42,112 nt of DNA from Bacillus sp. MM2020_4 (GCF_011250555.1 NZ_JAANMZ010000041.1:1-42112); one strand, 5' to 3'. Shown: positions 1 through 8,533, numbered from the stretch's first letter. Notes: a model not told the origin generated them from the sequence alone. A program made the numbers and translations.

Positions 1-57
1 CTCCCAAGCTTTTAGAACCTCATATTTATACTCTGCAGAAAAAGCTCTTTTGGACAT
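1..57 (-). CDS. IS3-type transposase OrfA, N-terminal fragment cut by the window edge
   Basis: Only the first 19 codons lie in the window, reading leftwards from an ATG at 57. The peptide begins MSKRAFSAEYKYEVLKAWE, which resembles the start of IS3/IS150-group OrfA proteins (a basic, helix-turn-helix DNA-binding subunit of the transposase, normally joined to OrfB by a -1 frameshift). The sequence just upstream looks like an IS end (see 64-120), which supports the call. The rest of the element lies outside the window, so integrity cannot be judged. Confidence 0.6.
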   Translation of the reverse strand, partial: MSKRAFSAEYKYEVLKAWE

Positions 58-63
58 AAAAAA

Positions 64-120
64 TACTCCCCTTAAGTAGCCAGATTTTTATTTTTTAATC
101 TGTCTACCTAAAGGGGAGCA
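64..120 (-). mobile_element. left end of IS3-type element, with long hairpin
   Basis: Read on the minus strand, CTCCCCTTTAGGTAG at the outer end pairs with CTACTTAAGGGGAG further in, and ACAGATT pairs with AATCTG, giving a long interrupted stem followed by a T-rich run. The CCCC...AGGTAGACA pattern resembles IS150-group terminal repeats. It begins about 12 bp past the bceB-like stop codon. The hairpin could also act as a terminator for the bceAB-like operon and insulate the IS. The exact IS tip and target duplication cannot be set from one end. Confidence 0.5.
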
Positions 121-131
121 TATCAAACAAC

Positions 132-2090
132 TCACCATGTGTTTTTTTCGTTGATAATTTTGTAATATATAGACGTTGATGATACGTAAAAGATGAGGTA
201 CGTTAACACATACAATCCCATGACAGAAAAGATAATCGTCGTTAAGGAAGGTAAATCTTTTATGACAAGGATGACGGAGTAGTATAAAAGAAACCAACTG
301 TGTACCAATCCCAGTATGAGTGGCGGTAAAAAGACGAACAGCAATTGTTTCCGAATAATCTGTTTCAATTCTTTGTTGCCAACACCCATTTTTCGTAAAA
401 TCGCGTAATGTTCTCGCTCTTCTGTCGCTTCACGCAGCTGTTTAAAGTAAATGACACTTCCTAAAGCAAACAAGGCAATGACAGCAAAAAACGCCACAGA
501 GAACAATACTAACGAGGATGATTCTGTATTAAGGGCATACTGATCGACATAAGCAGAATAATAGGCCCCTTCTGTTTTCATCACGATATCGTATATTTTT
601 CGTGATACGTCATTGGATGTCTTCGGATCTTCTATTTTGTATATTTCATAGGAAGAAAGGGTGTGCCGATCTTTTAAGTCCGCAAAGGCTTCGTCAGAAA
701 TAACGAGTACAGAAGGCTGTGGAGCAGTATCTCCATCAGGAGTCGTTGGGATACTTAACAGCGGGTAACGTATTTTTTCGACGACTCGGAATGTATGATT
801 TTTTAAAACAGTCATTTTGTACTTAGGACTATGATATTTAGTCGGCGCATCGATTCCTCTGGTTAAAACAATAGCTTCTTTCCCTTCTAAATCTACTTTT
901 TCACCCACTTTACGCAAATCAATAATCGCGTTTAATTGTGACTCAGGGAAAAGGGTAAATCTCTCTGTGTAATATTCGGGATGGCTTAAAAACGTACTTC
1001 GATTTGAGACTTTTTCTGTTTGAATTCCTGTTATCGTTTCATGAGCAATTATCGGGTGGGAATCACTCATTATTTGTTCAATTTGTTTTTGAGATTGATG
1101 ATCCTGCTGTGAAAAAGCAAAATGGTTCGGAAATTCCTTTTTTACAACATCTGCTTTTATTGCGTAATCTACAGCAATAAATCCAACGGAAAAGATAATA
1201 ATCGCACTAAGCAGAGAATTAAACGTAAAGTTAATCGTATTTCCCCTGATAGAAAAACGAAGGGAAGAAATCCATAACATTTTGTTACCATGAAAGTAAT
1301 TCTTCTTTTGAGTCATTTTTTGTAAAATCCAACCCGAGAACTGACGGAAAAATAGATATGTTCCGATGATTAATGCCACGGTTACAGCAATTAAGGTTTC
1401 ATTAAAATGATCCTTCCATATGTTTGTATTGTCCGCTAGTGTAATCGTGTAATAAGACGACGCAATGAATAGGATAGACAATAGCGCCAACCCAAAAGAA
1501 AAGGTAAAAGGCTTATCCATTTTTTCCTTTGCACGAAACAATTCAACTAACTGCACCCGCCGAACATTAAAATAACTTTGAATCGTAATGATGGCGATTA
1601 ATACGGCGAATAACAGGATAGTTGAGCCGATGGCTTCCAGTGGAAAGGCAAAAGAGATGTTGTCTTGGTAATGCATTAAGTTCATTAATATCGCCCCAAA
1701 AAATTTCGATAATAATCCACCGATTACTATCCCGCTGAAAACAGAAATGGCGCTTAAAAATAATGTTTCAAAAAAGACCATTGCCGCAACTTGTCTTTCT
1801 TTCATCCCGTAAAGTAAATACATGCCAAATTCTTTTTTCCGCTGCTTCATGAAAAACGAGTTAGCGTACAAAATAAAAAAGACAATAAATAAAAAGACGA
1901 TCATCGAGGCAACGAAAATAACCATTTTGTAATTTTCTTTATTTTGAATGGCAGCAACAATGTCCTCGTTAAACATTAACGCAGAAAAAGTAAAGTAAAT
2001 GACAACCCCGACAAGCATGGAAATGAAATAGATGGTATACAAACGGAAGTTCCGTTTCATATTCCGCCAGGATAAATCAATTAAGTTCAT
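132..2090 (-). CDS. BceB-type ABC transporter permease (antimicrobial peptide resistance)
   Basis: This 652-residue membrane protein has the BceB/FtsX-MacB-type layout: an N-terminal helix near residues 17-38, further helices to about residue 310, a large extracytoplasmic domain (roughly 310-515) and three C-terminal helices including the FtsX-like segment near 520-640. Length and layout match BceB/PsdB permeases, which with an ATPase remove bacitracin, lantibiotics or related peptides from lipid II-cycle targets and also signal to a partner kinase. Its ATG overlaps the end of the ATPase gene by 4 bp, showing translational coupling. The gene looks intact although an IS end lies directly downstream. 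Substrate cannot be told from sequence. Confidence 0.88.
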   Translation of the reverse strand: MNLIDLSWRNMKRNFRLYTIYFISMLVGVVIYFTFSALMFNEDIVAAIQNKENYKMVIFVASMIVFLFIVFFILYANSFFMKQRKKEFGMYLLYGMKERQVAAMVFFETLFLSAISVFSGIVIGGLLSKFFGAILMNLMHYQDNISFAFPLEAIGSTILLFAVLIAIITIQSYFNVRRVQLVELFRAKEKMDKPFTFSFGLALLSILFIASSYYTITLADNTNIWKDHFNETLIAVTVALIIGTYLFFRQFSGWILQKMTQKKNYFHGNKMLWISSLRFSIRGNTINFTFNSLLSAIIIFSVGFIAVDYAIKADVVKKEFPNHFAFSQQDHQSQKQIEQIMSDSHPIIAHETITGIQTEKVSNRSTFLSHPEYYTERFTLFPESQLNAIIDLRKVGEKVDLEGKEAIVLTRGIDAPTKYHSPKYKMTVLKNHTFRVVEKIRYPLLSIPTTPDGDTAPQPSVLVISDEAFADLKDRHTLSSYEIYKIEDPKTSNDVSRKIYDIVMKTEGAYYSAYVDQYALNTESSSLVLFSVAFFAVIALFALGSVIYFKQLREATEEREHYAILRKMGVGNKELKQIIRKQLLFVFLPPLILGLVHSWFLLYYSVILVIKDLPSLTTIIFSVMGLYVLTYLIFYVSSTSIYYKIINEKNTW

Positions 2091-2833
2091 CGCTTGTCAC
2101 TCCCTATTGCACTCTGAATCGTCAGGATCCGGTCGAAGAACTCCTTTTCCGATTGTTCTCCTTTAAACATTTCATTGACGATTTTTCCGTCACGAAGAAA
2201 TATGACTCGCTGGCAGTAGCTTGCCGCATACGGATCATGGGTAATCATCACAACTGTGGTATGAAACGTTTTATTCAGTAATTGAATTTGTTCTAGCAGC
2301 TGTGTGGCAGATCTTGAATCCAGTGCACCCGTCGGCTCATCGGCAAACACAATCGCCGGATTGGTAATAATCGCCCTGGCAGCAGCCGTGCGCTGCTTTT
2401 GCCCACCGGAAATTTCTGCCGGATACTGATGTAAAATCGATTCTATATTTAACGCTTCAATTATCTTCGCTAAGCGCTGCTCCATTTCGTTGATAGGGGT
2501 TTTTTGTAATGAAAGCGGCAGGAGGATATTTTCTTTCACCGTTAAAGTATCCAGCAGGTTGTAATCTTGAAAAATAAACCCCATTCGTTTTTGGCGAAAG
2601 TCTCGTAATGCTTTCTTTCTCAAATCTAACAGGGATTGTCCTTCAATCCAAACCTCTCCGCCGTTAAAGGAATCAATAGTTGAGAGGGTATTCATTAAGG
2701 TTGTTTTCCCAGAACCGGACGGTCCCATAATGGCGGTAAATTCTCCTTGTTCAATGATCAAATCAATATTTTTTAAGACCTGTGTCTTCCCATAAGATTT
2801 CGTTAAGTTCTTTGTTTGAATCATTTTCATCAT
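2087..2833 (-). CDS. BceA-type ABC transporter ATP-binding protein
   Basis: A 248-residue ATPase with Walker A (GPSGSGKTT, about 37-45), Q-loop, the signature ISGGQKQR, Walker B ending FADEPTGALDS and a switch histidine (MITHD). It belongs to the MacB/LolD/BceA subgroup and powers the BceB-type permease encoded immediately downstream. The ATG at 2833 was chosen because AAGGAGG lies 8 bp upstream. A longer in-frame start at 2854 has no such site. A BceR-type inverted repeat sits 74 bp upstream, so peptide-induced expression is likely, but no BceRS pair is adjacent; the neighbouring two-component system is of another type. Confidence 0.9.
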   Translation of the reverse strand: MMKMIQTKNLTKSYGKTQVLKNIDLIIEQGEFTAIMGPSGSGKTTLMNTLSTIDSFNGGEVWIEGQSLLDLRKKALRDFRQKRMGFIFQDYNLLDTLTVKENILLPLSLQKTPINEMEQRLAKIIEALNIESILHQYPAEISGGQKQRTAAARAIITNPAIVFADEPTGALDSRSATQLLEQIQLLNKTFHTTVVMITHDPYAASYCQRVIFLRDGKIVNEMFKGEQSEKEFFDRILTIQSAIGSDKR

Positions 2834-2906
2834 TGTTTCGTCCTCCTTCACCAACCACTATACAGACTAATTTGCCCGTCAACCATCGATATATCAATGT
2901 CTAACG

Positions 2907-2920
2907 TGACATTTTTGTCA
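2907..2920. promoter_or_regulatory. BceR-type operator (inverted repeat)
   Basis: TGACATTTTTGTCA is a perfect inverted repeat with a 4-bp centre. It fits the TNACA-N4-TGTNA layout known for BceR-family response regulators, and the outer bases extend the symmetry with one mismatch. It lies upstream of a TTGACG/TATAGT-like promoter (short spacer) for the bceA-like gene. The regulator that binds it is presumably encoded elsewhere. Confidence 0.6.
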
Positions 2921-3052
2921 TGTTCTAGTGAAGTGATTTTCAACGATCTATGTTAGAACAACAGCAAGTTGGTTACAGTTATTTCCTAAATAAAGTTGCT
3001 GCTAACTTTGTTGAAAACGTTTAAGTGTAAACGCAAAAAGAACGAAAGAAGA

Positions 3053-3080
3053 AAACTCTCTAGGGTAGGCTAGAGAGTTT
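3053..3080 (-). terminator. rho-independent terminator of the 3158-5897 two-component operon
   Basis: Perfect 11-bp stem (AAACTCTCTAG / CTAGAGAGTTT) with a 6-nt loop. On the minus strand it is followed by TTTTCTTCTTT, and it lies about 80 bp past the kinase stop codon. The 2834-3157 gap otherwise holds the bceA promoter region and a second, imperfect hairpin at 3102-3144. Confidence 0.8.
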
Positions 3081-3157
3081 GAAAGAGCAAATGATTAATG
3101 AGGGTCAGTCTCTACCTGCGGATTAGCAGCCTGTGGACTGTCCCTAAAACTTTATTA

Positions 3158-5236
3158 TCACTCATTACTATGCTTAGGCAAATAGATCATTGTCTTAAAT
3201 AAATCCCCATCAATTTGAATGATAAATTTACCCTGTTGTATATCAATTAGGCTTTTGGCAATGGATAGCCCTAACCCGCTGCCTTGACTGGATCTGGATT
3301 CATCGCCTCTTTTAAAACGCTCCATTAGTTCATCTGCCGAAATATTTAACTCATAAGCTGAAATATTCTTGAAGGTAACAAGGATTTCGGTACCTAAATC
3401 TTCAATATTAATATAAACCCTTGACCCTCTCAGGGCATACTTAAATATATTGGATAATACGTTCTCAATAGACCTCCACACTAATTTTCCATCGGCGGCC
3501 ACATAGCATTTATCATTAGGGTTGTTGAACCTAAATTCCAAATCCTGCTCTTCAATTTTTTCACTTACTTCTCCCAGCCCCTGAGTGATTAACGATACAA
3601 TATCAATTTTCTCAAGATGGACCGGAATATTTCCGCTCGAAGCCTTAGCAGCATCAAATAAGTCATCCGTTAAGGTTTTAAGCCTCTTTGATTTTTGATC
3701 CAACACGGCGATATATTCTTCCATCTTGGATGGGTCCTTTTCCTTTTTCAATAAATCTACATACGTGATAATGGATGTTAACGGTGTTCGAATATCATGG
3801 GAAACGTTGGTGATCAGTTCCGTTTTTAAACGCTCACTTTTTAGTTCGTTATCTACTGCATTTTTCAACCCATCAGTAATGCTGTTAATATTGGCAGCCA
3901 GACTCGCAAACTCTCCCTTTCCATCTATATCAATGATATGATGGATTTCGCCATTTTTGATTCTCTCTACTCCATCCTTTATGGCCTTAAAGGCCTTCAC
4001 TTTCTTTAAGGCGAACCAGGCAGCCACCCCTATGGTGATCGGAAACATAAAAAATGTTATAGCAATCAATAGTGGATAGCCTATAACAATCAGGACTGTC
4101 TTTACTCCAACATTTCCGCTATCGTAGACATTCCTTATAAATAGGACAATTCCTTTGATAATTTGATAAATCAGGCTATGCCTAACCAGCGTTCCATTCT
4201 TAACATGCCTTACCAATGATAGAATCAATACGAAAAAAACTACGGAAAAAAGAATCGTAATGGGAGTGACCCATTTTATGATAGTTGGAAGTCCAACAAA
4301 ATCAACTATCGCAACCCAAAGCGCTATAAGTCCTACACATAACAAGAGGTTCAAATCACTATATAATTTATCGAGTGCATGAAAGTGCGCCTCTTTATCT
4401 TTAAAGGACTTTCTCCCGTTTACAAGGATCAGATAGAAAAATGTTAAGATAAATCCAGCTAGAAACCCAAGTAATCGATAGAAGTCTTTCGTAGCAGTTC
4501 CTTTATTTTCTTTCCACGCATTTATTTTCGAATGTAAGAAATCCTTAGAAAAAGCAACATAAACCTTATTGTTATCCGAGCCCATTTCATCCATTTGCAT
4601 CGTAACCCAATCCAAGTATTTATTTGCTTCAATTTCTTTTGGATAGACCTCTTGATTATATCCCTCAAACACCATGTAGGATGGATAGGTTTTAAACGGT
4701 TCTTTTTCTTTCATCATACTATTTGAATATACATTTACACCATCGCTTGCATAATATACTGGATCCTTAACCTCTTGAATATTTTGCTCTAGTAAATGAA
4801 ATTCTCTTACATCCTTCTTGATCAACCGATCCCTTACCTGGGCAATTTTATCGGCATTCTCCACTTTAAACTTTTCATAGTTCTCCGCTTCACTAAGATT
4901 TGGATTATAACTTTTTGAATCAACCTGAAAATTGAAATACAAGTCCTGTACTTCATTTCTTAATTCTTCCTTACTAATCGTCTCACCCTTTAAAATATAT
5001 TCTTCATTTTTATACTTCAACAGACGGGTCAGATCACTCATGAGATTATCACTTTCTCTCATAAATGACTTGCTTAGGAAGTAGTTGTCTTCAAAAACCA
5101 TTCCAACATCCCCATCTGCCATGTCATCTAAATCGACAATTGCTTGTATGACACCTGTAAAACAGGCAATCATGATGATAAAGACCATCAACTTTGTTAT
5201 CATTGAGTGGCTAAATTTTTTCGACCTTATATCCAA
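3158..5236 (-). CDS. sensor histidine kinase with large sensor domain and multiple membrane segments
   Basis: A kinase of about 692 residues. A first helix (13-33) is followed by an extracytoplasmic domain (about 35-250), then a cluster of helices (252-272, 293-315, 323-343, 378-410), a HAMP-like linker, HisKA with phospho-acceptor His480 in NVSHDIRTPLTS, and a HATPase domain with the N box ENVLSNIFKYAL and G box GSGLGLSIAKS. It overlaps the response-regulator gene by about 26 bp. The start is uncertain: a TTG at 5236 just behind GGGGA, or an ATG at 5203. It is not BceS-like (BceS is short with no external domain), so it is probably not the sensor for the neighbouring BceAB. The signal is unknown. 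Confidence 0.85.
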   Translation of the reverse strand: MDIRSKKFSHSMITKLMVFIIMIACFTGVIQAIVDLDDMADGDVGMVFEDNYFLSKSFMRESDNLMSDLTRLLKYKNEEYILKGETISKEELRNEVQDLYFNFQVDSKSYNPNLSEAENYEKFKVENADKIAQVRDRLIKKDVREFHLLEQNIQEVKDPVYYASDGVNVYSNSMMKEKEPFKTYPSYMVFEGYNQEVYPKEIEANKYLDWVTMQMDEMGSDNNKVYVAFSKDFLHSKINAWKENKGTATKDFYRLLGFLAGFILTFFYLILVNGRKSFKDKEAHFHALDKLYSDLNLLLCVGLIALWVAIVDFVGLPTIIKWVTPITILFSVVFFVLILSLVRHVKNGTLVRHSLIYQIIKGIVLFIRNVYDSGNVGVKTVLIVIGYPLLIAITFFMFPITIGVAAWFALKKVKAFKAIKDGVERIKNGEIHHIIDIDGKGEFASLAANINSITDGLKNAVDNELKSERLKTELITNVSHDIRTPLTSIITYVDLLKKEKDPSKMEEYIAVLDQKSKRLKTLTDDLFDAAKASSGNIPVHLEKIDIVSLITQGLGEVSEKIEEQDLEFRFNNPNDKCYVAADGKLVWRSIENVLSNIFKYALRGSRVYINIEDLGTEILVTFKNISAYELNISADELMERFKRGDESRSSQGSGLGLSIAKSLIDIQQGKFIIQIDGDLFKTMIYLPKHSNE

Positions 5237-5897
5237 TTCCCCACACCACCTTTAAATATTTTGGCTCTTTCGGATTGATTTCTATTTTCTCTCTAATTTT
5301 TCTTATATGAACGGTCACGGTATTTTCCGGGCTAAAGGCTGTTTCATTCCATACCTTCTCATAAATCTCCTCGATAGAGAACACTCTACCTGCATTTGCT
5401 GTCAATAGTTTTAAAATCTTGTATTGTACTGGAGTAAGCTGAACTGCCTCTCCATCCACGGTGATCATTTTACATTCATCATCAATCATCAGCCCACCTG
5501 TTTTAAAAACATTGCTCTTGGTTTCAAGGCTTCCCAGTGTGGTATATCTCCTAAGCTGCGATTTAACCCTCGCAATTAGCTCCAAGGGATTAAAAGGTTT
5601 GGTAATATAGTCATCTGCTCCAATATTTAATCCTAATATTTTATCGTAATCCTCAGTTTTGGCGGAAAGCATAATCAGTGGTATGTTATTCTCTTCCCTA
5701 ATCTTCCTAGTAGCTCTTATTCCATCCATTTTTGGCATCATAATATCCATGATCACTAGATGAATCTCCTGATGGTCGATGACATCAATTGCCTCTATTC
5801 CATTAAAAGCTTTGAAAATAGAAAAACCCTCATTTTCTAAGTAAATTCCTATTGCATCAACAATTGCTTGATCATCATCACAAACCAATATATTCAC
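5211..5897 (-). CDS. OmpR/PhoB-family response regulator
   Basis: A 228-residue regulator: receiver domain (about 1-115) with acidic pocket CDDDQ, phospho-acceptor Asp near 51 in VIMDIMMPKMDG, conserved LSAK and DDYITKPF, and a C-terminal winged helix (130-228) ending VVWGIGYKVEKI. The GTG at 5897 was chosen because AGGGGTGG lies 6 bp upstream; an upstream in-frame GTG at 5906 sits inside that site. It is the first gene of a two-gene operon with the overlapping kinase. Sequence upstream has a TGACATGACAT direct repeat sharing ATGTCA with the BceR-like box, which could be a half-site, but this is weak. Confidence 0.9.
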   Translation of the reverse strand: MNILVCDDDQAIVDAIGIYLENEGFSIFKAFNGIEAIDVIDHQEIHLVIMDIMMPKMDGIRATRKIREENNIPLIMLSAKTEDYDKILGLNIGADDYITKPFNPLELIARVKSQLRRYTTLGSLETKSNVFKTGGLMIDDECKMITVDGEAVQLTPVQYKILKLLTANAGRVFSIEEIYEKVWNETAFSPENTVTVHIRKIREKIEINPKEPKYLKVVWGIGYKVEKI

Positions 5898-5953
5898 TAA
5901 ATCCACCCCTAAAATAAGCTAAAATGTCATGTCACTCCCCCTATTATTCGTTT

Positions 5954-6514
5954 TTAACTAGTTTTTTTGCAAACATAAACAAAAGCTGGCGGGAAATTTA
6001 ACGGGACATAATCAATTCTCTCAATGTGGAAGGTTTTGGAGAGTTGCTTTTTCATTTGTAAAGAATATTGAAAAGCAATGAAATAACCCCCCGGTTTTAA
6101 TGAATTCAGCACTTGATTAAGTAATCTTTCACGTAGTTCCTTTGAAAAATTAAAGAAGGGTAGTCCGCTAATGACACAGTCTAATTGCTGAATATCATTG
6201 TGGCTCATTACATTTAGTAAATGAACAGCGTTCTGGTTACAAGGGTAATTCGGGAATTCTTGCTGGAGGTTCCTCCTCATTTTTTCATCCTTCTCGAACA
6301 GAAGCACAGTTGTTTTTTTAGATGCATGTGATTTTATTTCTTTTGTAATCGCACCCGTACCGGAACCAAGCTCAGCTATTGCCTCTACTTCATTCCATGC
6401 CACCGGCTGAATCATTTTTCTTGCCAAAAAACGTGAGCTTGGCCATACACTGCCGATCTCCATTGGCTTTCGTAAATAGGATTGCAAGAATAAAAAGGAA
6501 TGGTGATTTTTCAA
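5954..6514 (-). CDS. class I SAM-dependent methyltransferase, PmtA/KsgA-like
   Basis: About 186 residues. The N-terminal sequence SYLRKPMEIGSVWPSSRFLARKM is characteristic of the rRNA-adenine/phospholipid N-methyltransferase-like group. The SAM site reads ELGSGTGAITKEI near residue 55-67, followed by an acidic residue motif LLFEKDE and a GLPFFNFSKE catalytic-loop motif. Family members methylate phosphatidylethanolamine or similar substrates, but many Bacillus copies are uncharacterised and the target here is not known. The TTG at 6514 was preferred because GAGGAG sits 6 bp upstream; the GTG at 6529 overlaps that site. It is transcribed alone, just upstream of the two-component operon. Confidence 0.7.
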   Translation of the reverse strand: MKNHHSFLFLQSYLRKPMEIGSVWPSSRFLARKMIQPVAWNEVEAIAELGSGTGAITKEIKSHASKKTTVLLFEKDEKMRRNLQQEFPNYPCNQNAVHLLNVMSHNDIQQLDCVISGLPFFNFSKELRERLLNQVLNSLKPGGYFIAFQYSLQMKKQLSKTFHIERIDYVPLNFPPAFVYVCKKTS

Positions 6515-6658
6515 AGAATCTCTCCTCACGCACGGCTAATAGCCTTTTTGTCTGATGGGATTATCTTAATGGAAAAATCTTAGAAACTAGTGGATAGATT
6601 TCTTAAGAATTTCTTAACGTTTACTAGTTGGGGTTCAAAAGGTGGAATGCGGGGCGTT

Positions 6659-6703
6659 GCGCAACAAAAAAAGTAGCCGTTAAGACTACTTTTTTTGTTG
6701 CGC
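6659..6703. terminator. terminator behind the PTS operon
   Basis: Perfect 18-bp stem (GCGCAACA7GTAG paired with CTACT7GTTGCGC) and 9-nt loop directly after the IIA stop codon. The stem contains A7/T7 tracts, so the T-run follows the inner GTAG/CTAC stem in either direction; it can end the PTS operon and shield the methyltransferase gene. Confidence 0.8.
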
Positions 6704-6707
6704 TTCA

Positions 6708-7031
6708 TTACTTACCGAACTTTTTATACATTTCAATCATTTCTTTCACCAATTCACTAATTGTTTCTGTACTCATTAATTGGTCTTCGGCATGCATAAA
6801 GAGTAAGGAATATTCAACTTTGTCTCCAGCGGCCTCTTTTTGAATTAGGGAAGCGTGTACTTTATGTCCTTCAACAAAATATTTCTTTGATTCTTCTATT
6901 TTTTCTTCTGCCAGAACAAAATCCCCTTCCTTTGCTGCATACAGGGCTTCCATTACCAAACTTTTTGCTGTTCCGACATGACTAATAATTTGAAAAGCGA
7001 TCATCTCTAAACGTTCATCTGCCATTTTCAT
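6708..7031 (-). CDS. PTS lactose/cellobiose-family EIIA component
   Basis: A 107-residue all-helical protein of the PTS_IIA_lac family. The phosphorylated histidine is expected at His80 in MHAEDQLM, the motif that carries the active His in LacF/ChbA. It accepts phosphate from HPr and passes it to the IIB encoded just upstream. AAGG lies 6 bp before the ATG at 7031. Last gene of the operon, separated from IIB by an 85-bp gap that contains a hairpin (7070-7088), which may set a different mRNA level for IIA. Confidence 0.9.
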   Translation of the reverse strand: MKMADERLEMIAFQIISHVGTAKSLVMEALYAAKEGDFVLAEEKIEESKKYFVEGHKVHASLIQKEAAGDKVEYSLLFMHAEDQLMSTETISELVKEMIEMYKKFGK

Positions 7032-7069
7032 TCACATCCTTCTATTCGCCTAAGAATCTTAAAAGGGAA

Positions 7070-7088
7070 TAGTAACCGTACGTTACTA
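7070..7088 (-). other. intercistronic hairpin between IIB and IIA
   Basis: TAGTAAC and GTTACTA form a 7-bp perfect stem with loop CGTAC, extendable with a bulge to AAAG/CTTT. No strong T-run follows on the minus strand, so an mRNA-processing or stabilising hairpin is more likely than a full terminator. Confidence 0.45.
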
Positions 7089-7116
7089 CTCTTTCAATTG
7101 GAATCTCAAAGATTGA

Positions 7117-7434
7117 TTATTTAGTATCCATTAGTTTTAAGGCCTGTTCTAACACCCTTTCACCGTTCATCAATCCATAATGTTGCATGTTGATTGAGTC
7201 AACCGGGATATTTTTTCCTTGTAGTTTTTTTTCAAATTGAGCTTGCATATAACGGACCTGTGGACCAAGTAATAGTACATCGATATTTTTCTTTCCCATC
7301 ATACTATCAACCTCTGATTGCGGAACTGCGAAAATATCCGCTTCAATATTTTGGGCTTCGGCTGCTTTTTGCATTTTTGATACTAACAGACTTGTACTCA
7401 TTCCGGCTGAACATACCAACATAATGGTTTTCAT
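7117..7434 (-). CDS. PTS lactose/cellobiose-family EIIB component
   Basis: A 105-residue PTS_IIB protein. The phospho-cysteine is Cys8 in the P-loop VCSAGMSTSLLV, the hallmark of CelA/LicB/ChbB proteins; the rest (DVLLLGPQVRYM) also fits. It takes phosphate from IIA and phosphorylates sugar bound by the IIC at 9558-10967. It follows the MupG-like gene after 13 bp with a good Shine-Dalgarno, so it is co-transcribed. The separation of IIB/IIA from IIC by four genes is unlike simple cel operons. Confidence 0.92.
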   Translation of the reverse strand: MKTIMLVCSAGMSTSLLVSKMQKAAEAQNIEADIFAVPQSEVDSMMGKKNIDVLLLGPQVRYMQAQFEKKLQGKNIPVDSINMQHYGLMNGERVLEQALKLMDTK

Positions 7435-7447
7435 AGCTATTCCCCTC

Positions 7448-8533
7448 CTATATTGAAAGTGTAAATGTTGACCAAGGCTTGAGGTAATCTACTAAAAAGA
7501 TGGAGTCCTTTTTAAGATGCCCGATGACATTCCGATTGCCCTCGTTTTCCATATCCTTTAATGCGACTTGAGTTTCGCCTTTGTATTGACCAAAATTATC
7601 ATTACAAATTAAAATATCACCTTTTTTAATGGGTTCCGTATGATGGGCCGGAATACTTTCATCTTTATATTTAATCCGTGTAGAAGTTGAACGAATCATA
7701 TATTCCGAGCGATCCCCTCTGTATAGATGGATCTCATCAAGAATTATTTTCCTTTCTACATCAGAAAGACTATTAATTAATTCAATTTCAAAGTTTGGAT
7801 GCGCGCTAAAAAATGCTTCTGACATTGCCTTTAATTCTGCTTCAGTTGCATATGCATTACCAATTAATAAATCATCAATTGTCCCCATTAATCGATAGTG
7901 GGTAACTTGAGTCTGTACATTTAAGCCCCGATGCTGCTCTAATGTACACAAGCCCGTTTGAACAGGCCATGGTCCGAATTTACCTTCCATTGACGTAACA
8001 AAAGCTGCGGTATGAATATTGTATTTAGTAAATTGGGCTGTGGTCTCTTCAAAATGAGATTGTGATATACCAGAGTATTTTTGTGGGTAAAAGTTATGTG
8101 AGGCGCGAAAGTTTTCCATATTTGGATGGTAGCTTACGATATTTTCAATGTATTTTGTGCCGCTGCTCATATTTACTTCGATTTTCAAATGAAAGGGATT
8201 CTTTGTCATGAGAGATTCCTCAAAACCAGTAAAGCCAATATCCAAACGAATTCCTGCCGCCCCTAAATTTTTAAAAAAACTGAGTTGATCATAACTGATA
8301 TTTAGTTGTTTGAATAATCCAGGATTGATATCTACGATCGTTTCCATTCCAATTGAATTGCCATATTCAAGTATTCTGTTGAATTTATTAATAACTTCTT
8401 CTGCATCTCCATCAATTTCTAATAAGCTAGTGAAAATTCTTGTGAAGCCATGTTTCCTGGCAAGATCAAGATATTCTTTATCATGTTCAAAGGTGCTTTT
8501 TTCAGGGTATATAGATAAGCCTAAATTCCCCAT
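7448..8533 (-). CDS. mupG: MupG/DUF871-family 6-phospho-glycosidase (probable 6-phospho-N-acetylmuramidase)
   Basis: A 361-residue protein of the DUF871 family: an N-terminal TIM barrel starting MGNLGLSIYPEKSTFEHDKEYLDL (residues 1-about 235) and a C-terminal small beta domain. The family member MupG of Staphylococcus aureus cleaves MurNAc-6-phosphate-GlcNAc from recycled peptidoglycan. Here it is embedded in a lactose-type PTS operon and is the only candidate hydrolase, so it probably splits the phosphorylated disaccharide imported by IICBA. No MurQ etherase or MurP-type IIBC is present in the window, so the substrate could differ from MurNAc-GlcNAc. Symbol is by family only. Confidence 0.75.
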   Translation of the reverse strand: MGNLGLSIYPEKSTFEHDKEYLDLARKHGFTRIFTSLLEIDGDAEEVINKFNRILEYGNSIGMETIVDINPGLFKQLNISYDQLSFFKNLGAAGIRLDIGFTGFEESLMTKNPFHLKIEVNMSSGTKYIENIVSYHPNMENFRASHNFYPQKYSGISQSHFEETTAQFTKYNIHTAAFVTSMEGKFGPWPVQTGLCTLEQHRGLNVQTQVTHYRLMGTIDDLLIGNAYATEAELKAMSEAFFSAHPNFEIELINSLSDVERKIILDEIHLYRGDRSEYMIRSTSTRIKYKDESIPAHHTEPIKKGDILICNDNFGQYKGETQVALKDMENEGNRNVIGHLKKDSIFLVDYLKPWSTFTLSI

